A DNA stretch of 18,605 nucleotides. It comes from JAHEYG01 sp040403535 (GTDB lineage: Bacteria; Bacteroidota; Bacteroidia; B-17B0; Aurantibacillaceae). Under the pieces are notes generated by a model. That model was not told the origin of the DNA and did no database searches. It saw only the letters and a program-made list of their open reading frames with translations. This document shows, in pieces, positions 8,489-16,455 of this stretch. The stretch covers positions 1 to 18,605 of the forward strand of contig JBBAKL010000058.1 of NCBI GenBank assembly GCA_040403535.1. Direction: 5' to 3'. The position numbers and the translations under genes were made by a program. Every line of letters begins with the position of its first letter. Within the stretch, counting starts at the first letter, position 1.

Positions 8489-10843
8489 ATGCAGCTGAAA
8501 CAATTCATACTCAAGCATAAAATCAAACTCAGTATATTTTTTATACTGAGTTTTTTGTATTGGTTATGGTTGCCATCCAAATTGTTTGACAAACCTTGCA
8601 GCACTGTCTTGTACGACGCTAATAACGAATTATTATCAGCTAAAATTGCCAGCGATGGACAATGGCGTTATCCTCAGTTGGACAGTGTTCCTTTGAAATT
8701 TAAACATTGCATTACTTTATTTGAGGATGAATATTTCTATTATCATCCCGGAATTAATCCCGTTTCCATTATAAAATCTTTTAAGCGAAATGTTTCTGCC
8801 GGAAAAGTGAAAAGCGGAGGAAGTACGATCACAATGCAGGTTGCGCGCATGATGCGAGGTAATCAATCAAGAACGTATCTGAATAAATTCGTTGAAATGT
8901 TGCTTGCTATGCGAATCGAATTAAGTTATCGGAAGTCGAGTATTTTAAAAACATACGCTAGCAATGCGCCGTTTGGTAGCAATGTCGTTGGTATTTCAGC
9001 GGCATCGTGGCGATATTTTGGCAGAAGTCCCTTTCAGTTAAGTTGGGCAGAGAGCGCTTTGTTGGCGGTACTTCCCAATGCACCATCCTTAATTTATCCC
9101 GGTAAAAATCACCAACGCTTATTGACAAAAAGAAATACGCTGCTCAAAAAATTGATGGATAAAAAAGTAATCGATGAATCCACCTACAAACTTTCCATTC
9201 AAGAACCATTACCCGGAAAACCTTATGCTGTACCTCAATTAGCTAATCATTTATTAAACCGATCCATAAACGAACACGGTAGTTCGCAAATTTATAAATC
9301 AACTATTAGAAAAAATTTGCAAGTACAAGTAACGGATTTGTTGAATAAACATGTCGCTAATTTATCTGCCAATCAAATTGATAATGCTTGTGTATTGGTG
9401 GCTGAAGTAGAGAGTGGTAATGTATTGGCATATGTGGGTAATAGTTCAGACATAAAGAACGAGCACGAAAACTATGTTGACGTCATCAGTGCGCCCAGAA
9501 GCACCGGTAGTATATTAAAGCCGTTCTTGTACGCATTCATGCTGAATGAAAATAAAATTTTGCCCACCACATTAATAGAAGATGTCCCTACACAAATAGG
9601 ATCGTACGGTCCGAAAAATTTTAATTTGACTTATGATGGTCTTGTTCAGGCTAACCTAGCCATTGCGCGTTCTTTAAATGTTCCTGCCGTTAAAATGTTG
9701 TTGGATTATGGCACTGCTAAATTTCATTACCGTTTAAAGCAGTTGGGTTTTAAAACTTTTACTAAACCTACAACGCATTACGGTTTGTCTTTAATTTTAG
9801 GAGGAGGCGAAGCTACGCTTTGGGATATCGCTTCTGCATACTCATCTATGGGACGAGCATTATTAGGCTACAATAATTCACGAAAAAAATACACCTCTGA
9901 TAATTACAGATCCTTATCCTATTTACAGACTGAAAATAAAAAACCAAAAATGGTGAAAGAAGATGTGTTGAATGCTTCATCACTTTGGTACACATTTAAT
10001 GCGATGACGGAGTTAATTCGTCCGCAAGATTACGTTGGTTGGGCGCAATTTTTATCGCGCAATAAAATAGCCTGGAAAACCGGAACGAGTTATGGTTTCA
10101 GAGATGCCTGGGCAGTGGGATTAAATGGTAAATACATTGTTGCGGTTTGGGTTGGGAATGCGGATGGGGAGGGTAGACCGGAACTTACGGGCACCGGCGC
10201 TGCGGCACCTTTAATGTTTTCGGTGTTTAATTTGTTGAGCGAGAAAAAATGGTTTGCTAAACCAACTTCGGATATGGAAAGTATAAAGGTGTGTAAAGAA
10301 AGCGGGTGTAAAGCGTCTGAAATTTGTCCGGATGCAAGCATGCAATTAATGCCGCGAGGTGCGCAAAAAACCCTTATGTGCAAATACCATAAATTAATTC
10401 ATTTGGATGCGAGCGAGAAATACAGAGTGAACAGCGATTGTTATCTGGTAAGCGAAATGAAAGACGTGCCTTGGTTTGTTATTACTCCTACGCAAGAATT
10501 TTTCTACAAGCAACACAATGCTTTTTACAAAGTATTGCCCGATTATTTGCCCGGATGTACAATTGATGAAAATACACGGCAATTAGATATAGTATATCCT
10601 AGAGAAGGATTTAAAATTTACATGCCGGTAAATGAAAAAGGCGAAAAAGAAAAATGTGTATTGAAGGCCGCACATAAAAATTCAGAAGCGGTTCTGTTTT
10701 GGCAATTGGATGGACAAATGGTAGGCACGACACAAAAGTTTCATCAGGTTTCAGTTATTCCGGAGGTAGGTAAACATTTATTGCTAATTACCGATGATAA
10801 AGGCGAGATGAATACAGTAAAATTTGAAGTGATTGGGAAGTAA
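8489..10843 (+). CDS. pbpC: Penicillin-binding protein 1C (bifunctional transglycosylase/transpeptidase)
   Basis: 784 residues, usual for PBP1C. It polymerises and cross-links peptidoglycan on the outer face of the inner membrane. One N-terminal membrane anchor (about 13-29) is followed by a GT51 domain with the catalytic-Glu motif 'EDEYFYYHPG' (79-88) and GGSTITMQ (110-117). The transpeptidase domain has the active-site serine in SILK (S341, K344), SLN (395-397) and KTGT (530-533). A cysteine-containing linker (C602, C607, C613, C631) leads to a PBP1C-type C-terminal domain (about 695-783). All catalytic motifs are intact. No methionine occurs between the start and residue 116, so ATG 8489 is the only workable start. 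It is 44 bases after the macroglobulin stop and probably co-transcribed. A perfect terminator-like hairpin lies within codons 13-23 and may make expression depend on translation. Confidence 0.95.
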   Translation: MQLKQFILKHKIKLSIFFILSFLYWLWLPSKLFDKPCSTVLYDANNELLSAKIASDGQWRYPQLDSVPLKFKHCITLFEDEYFYYHPGINPVSIIKSFKRNVSAGKVKSGGSTITMQVARMMRGNQSRTYLNKFVEMLLAMRIELSYRKSSILKTYASNAPFGSNVVGISAASWRYFGRSPFQLSWAESALLAVLPNAPSLIYPGKNHQRLLTKRNTLLKKLMDKKVIDESTYKLSIQEPLPGKPYAVPQLANHLLNRSINEHGSSQIYKSTIRKNLQVQVTDLLNKHVANLSANQIDNACVLVAEVESGNVLAYVGNSSDIKNEHENYVDVISAPRSTGSILKPFLYAFMLNENKILPTTLIEDVPTQIGSYGPKNFNLTYDGLVQANLAIARSLNVPAVKMLLDYGTAKFHYRLKQLGFKTFTKPTTHYGLSLILGGGEATLWDIASAYSSMGRALLGYNNSRKKYTSDNYRSLSYLQTENKKPKMVKEDVLNASSLWYTFNAMTELIRPQDYVGWAQFLSRNKIAWKTGTSYGFRDAWAVGLNGKYIVAVWVGNADGEGRPELTGTGAAAPLMFSVFNLLSEKKWFAKPTSDMESIKVCKESGCKASEICPDASMQLMPRGAQKTLMCKYHKLIHLDASEKYRVNSDCYLVSEMKDVPWFVITPTQEFFYKQHNAFYKVLPDYLPGCTIDENTRQLDIVYPREGFKIYMPVNEKGEKEKCVLKAAHKNSEAVLFWQLDGQMVGTTQKFHQVSVIPEVGKHLLLITDDKGEMNTVKFEVIGK
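8525..8556 (+). promoter_or_regulatory. Terminator-like hairpin inside the start of pbpC (possible attenuator)
   Basis: AAACTCAGTATA (8525-8536) pairs perfectly with TATACTGAGTTT (8542-8553) around a loop of five T, giving a 12-bp stem. The descending arm runs into six consecutive T (8551-8556). This is the form of an intrinsic terminator, yet it starts only 36 bases after the pbpC ATG, in codons for the membrane anchor. That it terminates transcription is an inference; ribosomes on the early codons would be expected to block folding. Confidence 0.5.
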
Positions 10844-10898
10844 GGATTATTTCATACTATCTGCTAAAATTCTCTCTCCTTATACTTAATACTAAAAA

Positions 10899-11198
10899 TT
10901 AATTCATAATTAAATCCGGCAAACCTATTGGTGCAGAGTCATAGAAGGCGAGTTCTTTAATATCAATCTTTACCTCGCGGATGATTGGGAATTTACTAAT
11001 GATGTCCATAACTTCTTTTTCATCTTTTGCGTCTATAAATGCCCAAACATTCTGCCGATCCATATCTAAAGAATAACTTATAATTACTCTTTTTTCAAGT
11101 AATTCGTTAATTAGCATACGGTGCTTGGGAATGAGTGCAACGAATTTCGGAGTAAATACATCAGGTAAACTTATATGTACTAAAAAGGTACTTTTCAT
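10899..11198 (-). CDS. Small MIase/YciI-like alpha-beta barrel protein, function unknown
   Basis: 99 residues from an ATG at 11198. There is no signal peptide or membrane segment, so it is probably cytoplasmic. The order strand ('TFLVHISLP'), helix ('FVALIPKHRMLINELLEK'), strand ('VIISYSLD'), strand ('NVWAFIDA'), helix ('EKEVMDIISKFP') and a final strand ('VKIDIKELAFY') matches the ferredoxin-like fold of the muconolactone-isomerase and YciI-like families. These usually form dimers or larger rings. Family membership is judged from fold pattern and length only; I see no diagnostic catalytic residue. It lies 73 bp downstream of the beta-helix lipoprotein gene on the same strand, converging on pbpC across 55 bp with no clear terminator. 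It could be co-transcribed with the lipoprotein gene. Confidence 0.7.
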   Translation of the reverse strand: MKSTFLVHISLPDVFTPKFVALIPKHRMLINELLEKRVIISYSLDMDRQNVWAFIDAKDEKEVMDIISKFPIIREVKIDIKELAFYDSAPIGLPDLIMN

Positions 11199-11271
11199 AA
11201 TTTATTACATTACAAATTTCGGTCAAAAATGTTCGCTCAAATTATAAATTAGATTAATCCGTTAAAATAAC

Positions 11272-12753
11272 CTACGGAAGCTCATAAGCACCGGTATCAG
11301 GAGTGGAAGAGCGGATGGTTCCTTTGATGTCGATCGGAAAAAGAGTAGCATCTGTTCCTGCAGCGCTTGGTAAATTAAGGGCATTTGAACCCGATTTTAA
11401 TTCAAATTTATAGGTGGCAGGATCGTCAAATGCCGTTGCGCCATTAAATCTATTGCCAATTGGGAAATGGGTTGTATTTGATACGTTGGTGGTTGTACGA
11501 ATGTGTGAATACGAAAACTTATAATTCACTGCAAAAGTTCCGGTCGTAACAACATCAAGTTCCAATTCATTACCTTGATTACCATCAATGATGCAATTTC
11601 CAAAATAACATGTGTCTAATGGAATTTGCTGTGAACCGGCTTTGTTGTCAATATGAAAAGCAGGGGTAGAGCGTGCGTCTTTTGTCCAGAAATTAGCAAA
11701 GGTGGTATGAATGAATCGGTAATTACCTCCTGCCACAAATGCAGCAACATATTCTCTACAATTGGCAAATAAATTGTTTCCGCCATAAATATTGAAAGCA
11801 ATTGCGTACAATCCCCATTTCTTCATGTTATACACTTTGGTATTGGTGATTTTTAATCGGCGGGGTTCTGAAAAACTTCCCAACAATAATTCGGCCTGTA
11901 TGCCGATAAAGCCGTTTTTAATTACGGCGTAATTTATTTCATTGTTTACACTGCCTTCATTAATCCAGATACGGTCCCATTGTCCGGGTTCATCCTGCAT
12001 ATACGGCTCCAGTCGGTCACCCTGAAAAAACACTTCATTGTTTAAGGCACCATTTACTTTCAAAGTTCCGTAACGGTAAACCCACATGCCGGCGTTCTGA
12101 TGAAAGTGTACTTTGGTATTTTGTTGTATAATTAATTGTTGTGTGGAGTCTACCACCACCCAACCGTAAATCACATGTGGTTTGTCATTCGGCCAGGTAA
12201 CAATAGTATTACTTATAGAAGCTCCGGTTACCGGATTATCGGCAATGGTACTGTAAGGTAAGTAGCCGCCGTTACTGAATTTTAAAGCGTTTTTAGGTTT
12301 ATGATAGTAAGCATCTTGTCCCCAGGCTTCTAAATATAACTCCTGTGTATTCCCGTTAACCTGACAAACAATGGCATCGCTGATGATTAAAGGGCTATTA
12401 CTATTGGTAGGATTCACATAAACCTGAATAAAAACATAAATACTGTCGTTAGCCGCAATTTCAACATCGCTAAACGATTTGCCCGGAGTACCATCAACAT
12501 TCAATATAAATGGTGATGCTGTGCCGTTTTTTAAAGTGATGGAACTGATTTTTATTTTTTGATTGTTTTTGTTTCGGATACGAATGTTTTTTGTGGTGGA
12601 TCCAGCCGTTGTAAATACCGTGTCAAACAATACAGAGTCTTGTGAAAATGAGATTTTAGCACCTGAGTCGGTAATAAAAGTGTCTTTTTTGCAGGAGGTA
12701 GTTAACCAACCTAAACTGACAACAATAAAGGCTATAAAAAACAGTTTTTTCAC
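11272..12753 (-). CDS. Lipoprotein with N-terminal Ig-like domain and right-handed beta-helix
   Basis: 493 residues. The N-terminus is a lipoprotein signal peptide ending in 'LTTSC' (Cys21) followed by KKD, a common Bacteroidota lipoprotein start. Basic residues after the cysteine leave surface display possible but unproven. Residues about 33-130 resemble an ASH-type Ig-like domain ('ISFSQDSVLFDTVFTT', then alternating strands). Residues about 175-455 have short, irregular strand repeats with N, G and hydrophobic residues typical of a right-handed parallel beta-helix ('VNNEINYAVIKNGFIGIQAE', 'LKITNTKVYNMKKWGLY'). The C-terminus ends with 'DTGAYEL', often seen at the end of such proteins. No catalytic residues for polysaccharide cleavage are recognisable. 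The start is GTG: a TAA stop lies directly before it in frame and no other start would keep the signal peptide. Divergent from the GT39-type gene. Confidence 0.8.
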   Translation of the reverse strand: MKKLFFIAFIVVSLGWLTTSCKKDTFITDSGAKISFSQDSVLFDTVFTTAGSTTKNIRIRNKNNQKIKISSITLKNGTASPFILNVDGTPGKSFSDVEIAANDSIYVFIQVYVNPTNSNSPLIISDAIVCQVNGNTQELYLEAWGQDAYYHKPKNALKFSNGGYLPYSTIADNPVTGASISNTIVTWPNDKPHVIYGWVVVDSTQQLIIQQNTKVHFHQNAGMWVYRYGTLKVNGALNNEVFFQGDRLEPYMQDEPGQWDRIWINEGSVNNEINYAVIKNGFIGIQAELLLGSFSEPRRLKITNTKVYNMKKWGLYAIAFNIYGGNNLFANCREYVAAFVAGGNYRFIHTTFANFWTKDARSTPAFHIDNKAGSQQIPLDTCYFGNCIIDGNQGNELELDVVTTGTFAVNYKFSYSHIRTTTNVSNTTHFPIGNRFNGATAFDDPATYKFELKSGSNALNLPSAAGTDATLFPIDIKGTIRSSTPDTGAYELP

Positions 12754-12758
12754 TTAAT

Positions 12759-12766
12759 CAAATGTA
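12759..12766 (-). promoter_or_regulatory. Candidate -7 promoter element for the beta-helix lipoprotein gene
   Basis: On the minus strand this reads TACATTTG, an exact match to the Bacteroidota -7 consensus TAnnTTTG. Only five bases separate it from the GTG start, which would place transcription initiation at or next to the start codon. No -33 TTG is visible at the expected spacing, so the call rests on the -7 match and its position. Confidence 0.4.
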
Positions 12767-12796
12767 AGCATAATAACGATAAATCGGGAGGTTTAG

Positions 12797-12804
12797 TATA
12801 TTTG
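12797..12804 (+). promoter_or_regulatory. Candidate -7 promoter element for the GT39-type glycosyltransferase gene
   Basis: TATATTTG is an exact match to TAnnTTTG, four bases before the GTG start at 12809. It mirrors the minus-strand element at 12759-12766 in the same 55-bp intergenic region. No -33 element is visible. A transcript starting about five bases after this element would be leaderless. Confidence 0.4.
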
Positions 12805-12808
12805 AGAA

Positions 12809-14722
12809 GTGAAGTTTTTTAAAGAGCATAAGTGGTTTTATCTTATCCTTATACCGGCGGCTATAATTCGTTTTTTTCCAATTACGCAATATCAGTATAG
12901 TTTCGATGAGTTAAGCGCTCTAAGTCGCACCACCTACGCCAACTGGCATGATTTGGTTATGTACGGAGCGCGAATCGATGCTCACCCCATTTTAATACAA
13001 TGTTTTTTATTTGCCCTCATTAAAGTGTTGGGTTATTCGGAAGTGTGGATAAAGTTGCCGTTTATCGTTTTCAGTCTGGTAGCAGTATATTTTGCCTATA
13101 AAACTGCTTTGAAGTGGTTTGGTGAATTGCCGGCTTTGTTGACGGCATGTATTTATAGCTTTTCCTTTATTTTCTTGTTCTACTCACCTCTGGCGCGGAT
13201 GTATGCGAGTGGTTTGTTCTTTTGTACGGCCTTGTTAAATTACTGGATGAATGTTGTGTTTGATGAAGAAAAAAACAAACATGATTATTGGCTAATGGGC
13301 GTGTTTATTTTACTGTGCGCTTTAAATGCGCATTTAAGTTCTCTGTTTGCTTTAACTCTAGGTTTGGCAGGTCTAATCTATCAGAATAAGAAATCGGTAC
13401 TGTTATATTTAGCGGCCTGTTTTATTCCGGTTGTGTTTTATTTGCCGCATTTACCAATTACTCTATTTCAGTTAACTTACGGAGGAATAGGAGCACAGCA
13501 AAATGGCTGGTTACCGCCTCCGGGTAAATGGGCATTTTTAGAATTTATGGCAGTTGCTTTAGGTACAAGATGGGTTGGATTAATTTTTGCAGTGTTAATC
13601 GTACTTTCATTATTGATTAATCGTGCCGAAATAATTAATAAGAAGTCGGTTCTGTTACTTAGCATCTTCTTTGTCAATTATTTCATCATTTATTTTTATT
13701 CGGTAATAAAAGCGCCGGTTTTTCAGTATTCGGTGATGTTGTTTTCTGCACCGGCGTTCATTGTTGGATTAATGGGCTTTATACAATTTAAAGAGCGATT
13801 GAAATTACCGCTTGTATTAAGCGTAACGACTGTTCTATTGTATCAATCGGTTTTTGTAAAAGAAATTTTTACAAGCGCTGTACTCAATCAAAATGAATTT
13901 GTCTATAATAAATTAAAACATCTTAATGAGAAGTACGGCGATAAAAATGTGGATGCAGTGTTTTACGATACCGAAAAATATTTTGTAATGCATTACGAGC
14001 TTCAAGATGGTAAAAAATTAAATTACCACATGGGCTATGAAGAGCGTTTTACGGATGTTGGCAAATTCAGGGATTTTCTGGCAAATAGCCGCGCACAAAA
14101 ATTTCTCATTGGTAACCCAATGCCTTTTCAAATAGAAGTAATAAGAATGTATTTCCCGTATCTGGAGGAATACACAGAAACCACTAATGTTTCCAGTTAT
14201 TTGTTTTCTAAAACGGCGGACAAGTCATTGCTTGAAGAGCCTATAAAAACATTAAACCGATCAGAATTAGAAAAAAGCGGGGATTATGTTTATTCTTTTA
14301 ATAAAGATAAGTTCAGTAGTAAAGGATCAGTTTTAAGTGTAGATTCTATAGATGAATACCCGTTTAGTATTACAGCAGATTTAGAAAAAGTAACACGCAA
14401 AAGTGGAAACATAATTATGGCGCAGTTAACACTGGAAAGTGATACGGTTTTAAAAGAAGCAAGTTTAAATTGCGTGATTAAGAACGATAAAGATTCTACT
14501 TTGTATTTTGGCGGACCGGAATTAAACGGATATTTCACAAAAGGTAAACCTTATGAAGTGTATGCTGAATTGTTTGTTGGATCTGATTACGCAAGCTGGA
14601 AAAAACAAAAAGCTAAAATTACTTTCTTTATATGGAACCGCGGCAGAAACCAATTTAAAATAAAAAGCGCCTCGGTGAAAACATTGGATTTCCGACCGAA
14701 GCGCTGGAATTTATGGGAGTAA
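12809..14722 (+). CDS. GT39-type integral membrane glycosyltransferase
   Basis: 637 residues. The N-terminal half (to about 350) carries many hydrophobic segments. The first loop has the acidic pair D33-E34 ('YSFDELSAL') and then D57 in 'RIDAHPILIQ', equivalent to the D-x-HP motif of GT39/ArnT-like GT-C enzymes. 'YSPLARMYA' (125-133) matches the conserved 'ARMY' segment of this group. Such enzymes use a polyprenyl-phosphate sugar and transfer it to lipid or protein on the periplasmic side. Residues about 365-637 form a soluble C-terminal domain without a family I recognise. GTG 12809 is chosen because an in-frame TGA lies six bases upstream and the next methionine (51) would lose the first membrane segment and the acidic pair. 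Sugar and acceptor cannot be told. Confidence 0.85.
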   Translation: MKFFKEHKWFYLILIPAAIIRFFPITQYQYSFDELSALSRTTYANWHDLVMYGARIDAHPILIQCFLFALIKVLGYSEVWIKLPFIVFSLVAVYFAYKTALKWFGELPALLTACIYSFSFIFLFYSPLARMYASGLFFCTALLNYWMNVVFDEEKNKHDYWLMGVFILLCALNAHLSSLFALTLGLAGLIYQNKKSVLLYLAACFIPVVFYLPHLPITLFQLTYGGIGAQQNGWLPPPGKWAFLEFMAVALGTRWVGLIFAVLIVLSLLINRAEIINKKSVLLLSIFFVNYFIIYFYSVIKAPVFQYSVMLFSAPAFIVGLMGFIQFKERLKLPLVLSVTTVLLYQSVFVKEIFTSAVLNQNEFVYNKLKHLNEKYGDKNVDAVFYDTEKYFVMHYELQDGKKLNYHMGYEERFTDVGKFRDFLANSRAQKFLIGNPMPFQIEVIRMYFPYLEEYTETTNVSSYLFSKTADKSLLEEPIKTLNRSELEKSGDYVYSFNKDKFSSKGSVLSVDSIDEYPFSITADLEKVTRKSGNIIMAQLTLESDTVLKEASLNCVIKNDKDSTLYFGGPELNGYFTKGKPYEVYAELFVGSDYASWKKQKAKITFFIWNRGRNQFKIKSASVKTLDFRPKRWNLWE

Positions 14723-14779
14723 TTTTGATTATTTCTTGTTTCTGATTTCTTCTTATTAATTCAATAATTTAATCTTTAA

Positions 14780-14820
14780 ATGGCGATGTATCGCCATCGC
14801 AAGCCAAGCCTCGCAACCTT
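14780..14820. repeat. Inverted repeat with GC-rich tail in the convergent intergenic region
   Basis: ATGGCGAT (14780-14787) and ATCGCCAT (14790-14797) form a perfect inverted repeat around two bases. A GC-rich tail with TCGCAA repeated at 14797-14802 and 14811-14816 follows. The composition jumps sharply from the AT-rich flanks. It lies between the convergent glycosyltransferase and HtrA genes. It could be a REP-like element or serve as a minus-strand terminator ('TTTAAAG' follows the stem there), but there is no proper T tract. The rest of the 14723-14863 gap holds only the heptad array noted separately. Confidence 0.4.
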
Positions 14821-14826
14821 ATACCG

Positions 14827-14861
14827 TGAACATTGAATCTTGAACTTTTAATATTAAATCA
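14827..14861. repeat. Degenerate heptamer tandem array abutting the HtrA stop
   Basis: Five consecutive 7-base units are visible: TGAACAT, TGAATCT, TGAACTT, TTAATAT, TAAATCA. The first three match TGAAnnT and the last two are decayed. The array ends two bases before the HtrA stop codon. It resembles short 'TTGAAC'-type heptamer arrays in intergenic DNA of Bacteroidota, though that comparison is from general recollection only. Confidence 0.35.
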
Positions 14862-14863
14862 AA

Positions 14864-16330
14864 CTACAGTCCAAAACCGTAAGAAGCAATCATGCCGTTC
14901 GGATAAACACCTTCTACTAAAACCGATCCTGTTTTGTTTTCGAGTAACAGCTGAACGTCTTTAGTTGTAAATACTTTTTTCTTATTGATAGAAGTGATGA
15001 TGAATCCTTCTTTCATTCCTACATTCGCTAATTTACCTCCTGTAAGCTTAGCAATTTTCACGCCATTCTCGAGTCTGAATTTAGCCAGGTATTCTTTATC
15101 TACTTCTTCAAATATCGCCCCTAAACTGTTGACGCTGGTTAACACCGGTTCCACCTTTTTAATAACTTCTGTACTGTTTTTGATATTGGTTAAAACAACC
15201 GGAACAGTAATTTCTTTTTCATCACGCACAACGGTCACGTTAATTTTATTACCCGGACGGAACTTGCTAACCTGCTCCTGTAATTCGGAAACACTGTTTA
15301 CTTTAGAATTTTCAACCCCAATGATAATGTCGCCAATTTTTATTCCGGCGTTTTCAGCAGCACCATTACTAGTTAAGCCATTGATATAAGCGCCCTTTAA
15401 AGTTTTTAATTTTTTTACATCTGCAAATTTCGCGTCAATATCATTAATGCTAACGCCAATGTAGGCACGTTGCACAGTTCCAAATTCAATTAAATCGGAA
15501 ACCACTTTCTTTACAATGTTAACTGGTATGGCAAAAGCATACCCCTGATAAGCACCGTTACTTGAAACAATGGCTGTGTTAATTCCAACTAATTCGCCAT
15601 CTGTATCCACTAAAGCGCCCCCGCTGTTTCCGGGATTAATAGCCGCGTCGGTCTGAATAAACGATTCAATAGGGAATTGTCCGCCTGCGCGGTTGCCGTC
15701 AATGATATTTCCTCTTCCTTTTGCGCTAATAATACCTGCGGTAACAGTTGAATTTAGATTAAAGGGATTTCCAACAGCCAATACCCATTCTCCAACTTTA
15801 ATAGTTTCACTGTTTCCGTATGAAATGAATGGTAAATCTTTTTCTTTAATTTTTAAAAGCGCAATATCCGTACTGGCATCGGTTCCAATCACTTCAGCCC
15901 TGTAACTTCTTTTGTCGTTTAAAATCACGTTTATTTCGTCGGCACCGTTTATAACGTGATTATTAGTTACCACATAACCATCATCCGATAAAATGACGCC
16001 GGAACCGCTACCTTCCTGTATGTATTGTTGTTTTCCGCTGTTGCCATAAAAAAACTGTTCAAACGGATTGTAATTTAAATTATTGGTGTGAGCCGTTGTG
16101 GTTTTAATGTGCACCACAGCGTTTAACGATTTTTCAGCTGCCATTACAAAATCCGGATTGTTGGATGTTTTGGCACCTGAATAATTCGTTAAGGTAACCG
16201 GCAGGGCTGTTGGTTCACCTGCCGCGACTAAGCTATGTGATTTGTTGTTGTCGGATAAAAAATAATTTGCGCTTAAAGCTACCATTCCGCCAAAAGCGGC
16301 AATAAATGCTGTTGAAACTAACCCTTTCAT
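14864..16330 (-). CDS. Do/DegP-type periplasmic serine protease (HtrA family)
   Basis: 488 residues. It degrades or refolds damaged envelope proteins in the periplasm. An N-terminal signal or anchor sequence (1-25) is followed by a trypsin-like protease domain with a full triad: H125 ('VTNNHV'), D155 ('STDIALLK') and S236 ('NPGNSGGAL'). PDZ1 spans about 288-380 ('YIGVSIND', 'AAENAGIKIGDII'). A shorter second PDZ-like domain spans about 400-476 ('GMKEGFIITSINKKKV'). Two PDZ domains place it with DegP/DegQ rather than DegS. ATG 16330 gives a plausible signal sequence. The gene is alone on its strand and divergent from the dapF operon. A candidate -7 element lies 34 bases upstream of the start. 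Induction by envelope stress is usual for the family but cannot be read from the sequence. The symbol is left blank because degP, degQ and htrA are not distinguishable here. Confidence 0.95.
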   Translation of the reverse strand: MKGLVSTAFIAAFGGMVALSANYFLSDNNKSHSLVAAGEPTALPVTLTNYSGAKTSNNPDFVMAAEKSLNAVVHIKTTTAHTNNLNYNPFEQFFYGNSGKQQYIQEGSGSGVILSDDGYVVTNNHVINGADEINVILNDKRSYRAEVIGTDASTDIALLKIKEKDLPFISYGNSETIKVGEWVLAVGNPFNLNSTVTAGIISAKGRGNIIDGNRAGGQFPIESFIQTDAAINPGNSGGALVDTDGELVGINTAIVSSNGAYQGYAFAIPVNIVKKVVSDLIEFGTVQRAYIGVSINDIDAKFADVKKLKTLKGAYINGLTSNGAAENAGIKIGDIIIGVENSKVNSVSELQEQVSKFRPGNKINVTVVRDEKEITVPVVLTNIKNSTEVIKKVEPVLTSVNSLGAIFEEVDKEYLAKFRLENGVKIAKLTGGKLANVGMKEGFIITSINKKKVFTTKDVQLLLENKTGSVLVEGVYPNGMIASYGFGL

Positions 16331-16364
16331 AGTCGTAATTTTTAGTTGGTTATGAACTATAACG

Positions 16365-16372
16365 CAAAATTA
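16365..16372 (-). promoter_or_regulatory. Candidate -7 promoter element for the HtrA gene
   Basis: The minus strand reads TAATTTTG, an exact match to TAnnTTTG. It ends 34 bases before the HtrA ATG, leaving an untranslated leader of roughly 30 bases. No TTG lies at the expected -33 spacing; the nearest are too close or too far. Confidence 0.35.
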
Positions 16373-16455
16373 AAACCAATATTTGCCTTGTCAGTTTCTT
16401 TTAACAATACTTAACGCCGGAAGCTAAAAAATCACTATATTTACATTGCTAAAAA

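Noticed and set aside
10844..10898. Terminator between pbpC and the convergent 99-residue gene
   Set aside because: I looked for inverted repeats in this 55-bp gap on both strands and found none that is convincing.
14666..14705. 11-bp hairpin with one mismatch at the 3' end of the glycosyltransferase gene
   Set aside because: It lies in coding sequence with an 18-base loop and no T tract after it; too weak to call a terminator.
14985..15389. 134-codon plus-strand open frame opposite the HtrA gene
   Set aside because: It lies wholly inside the HtrA coding region, which has an intact triad and PDZ domain. Its Ser/Thr/Leu-rich content is what the opposite strand of such a gene gives.
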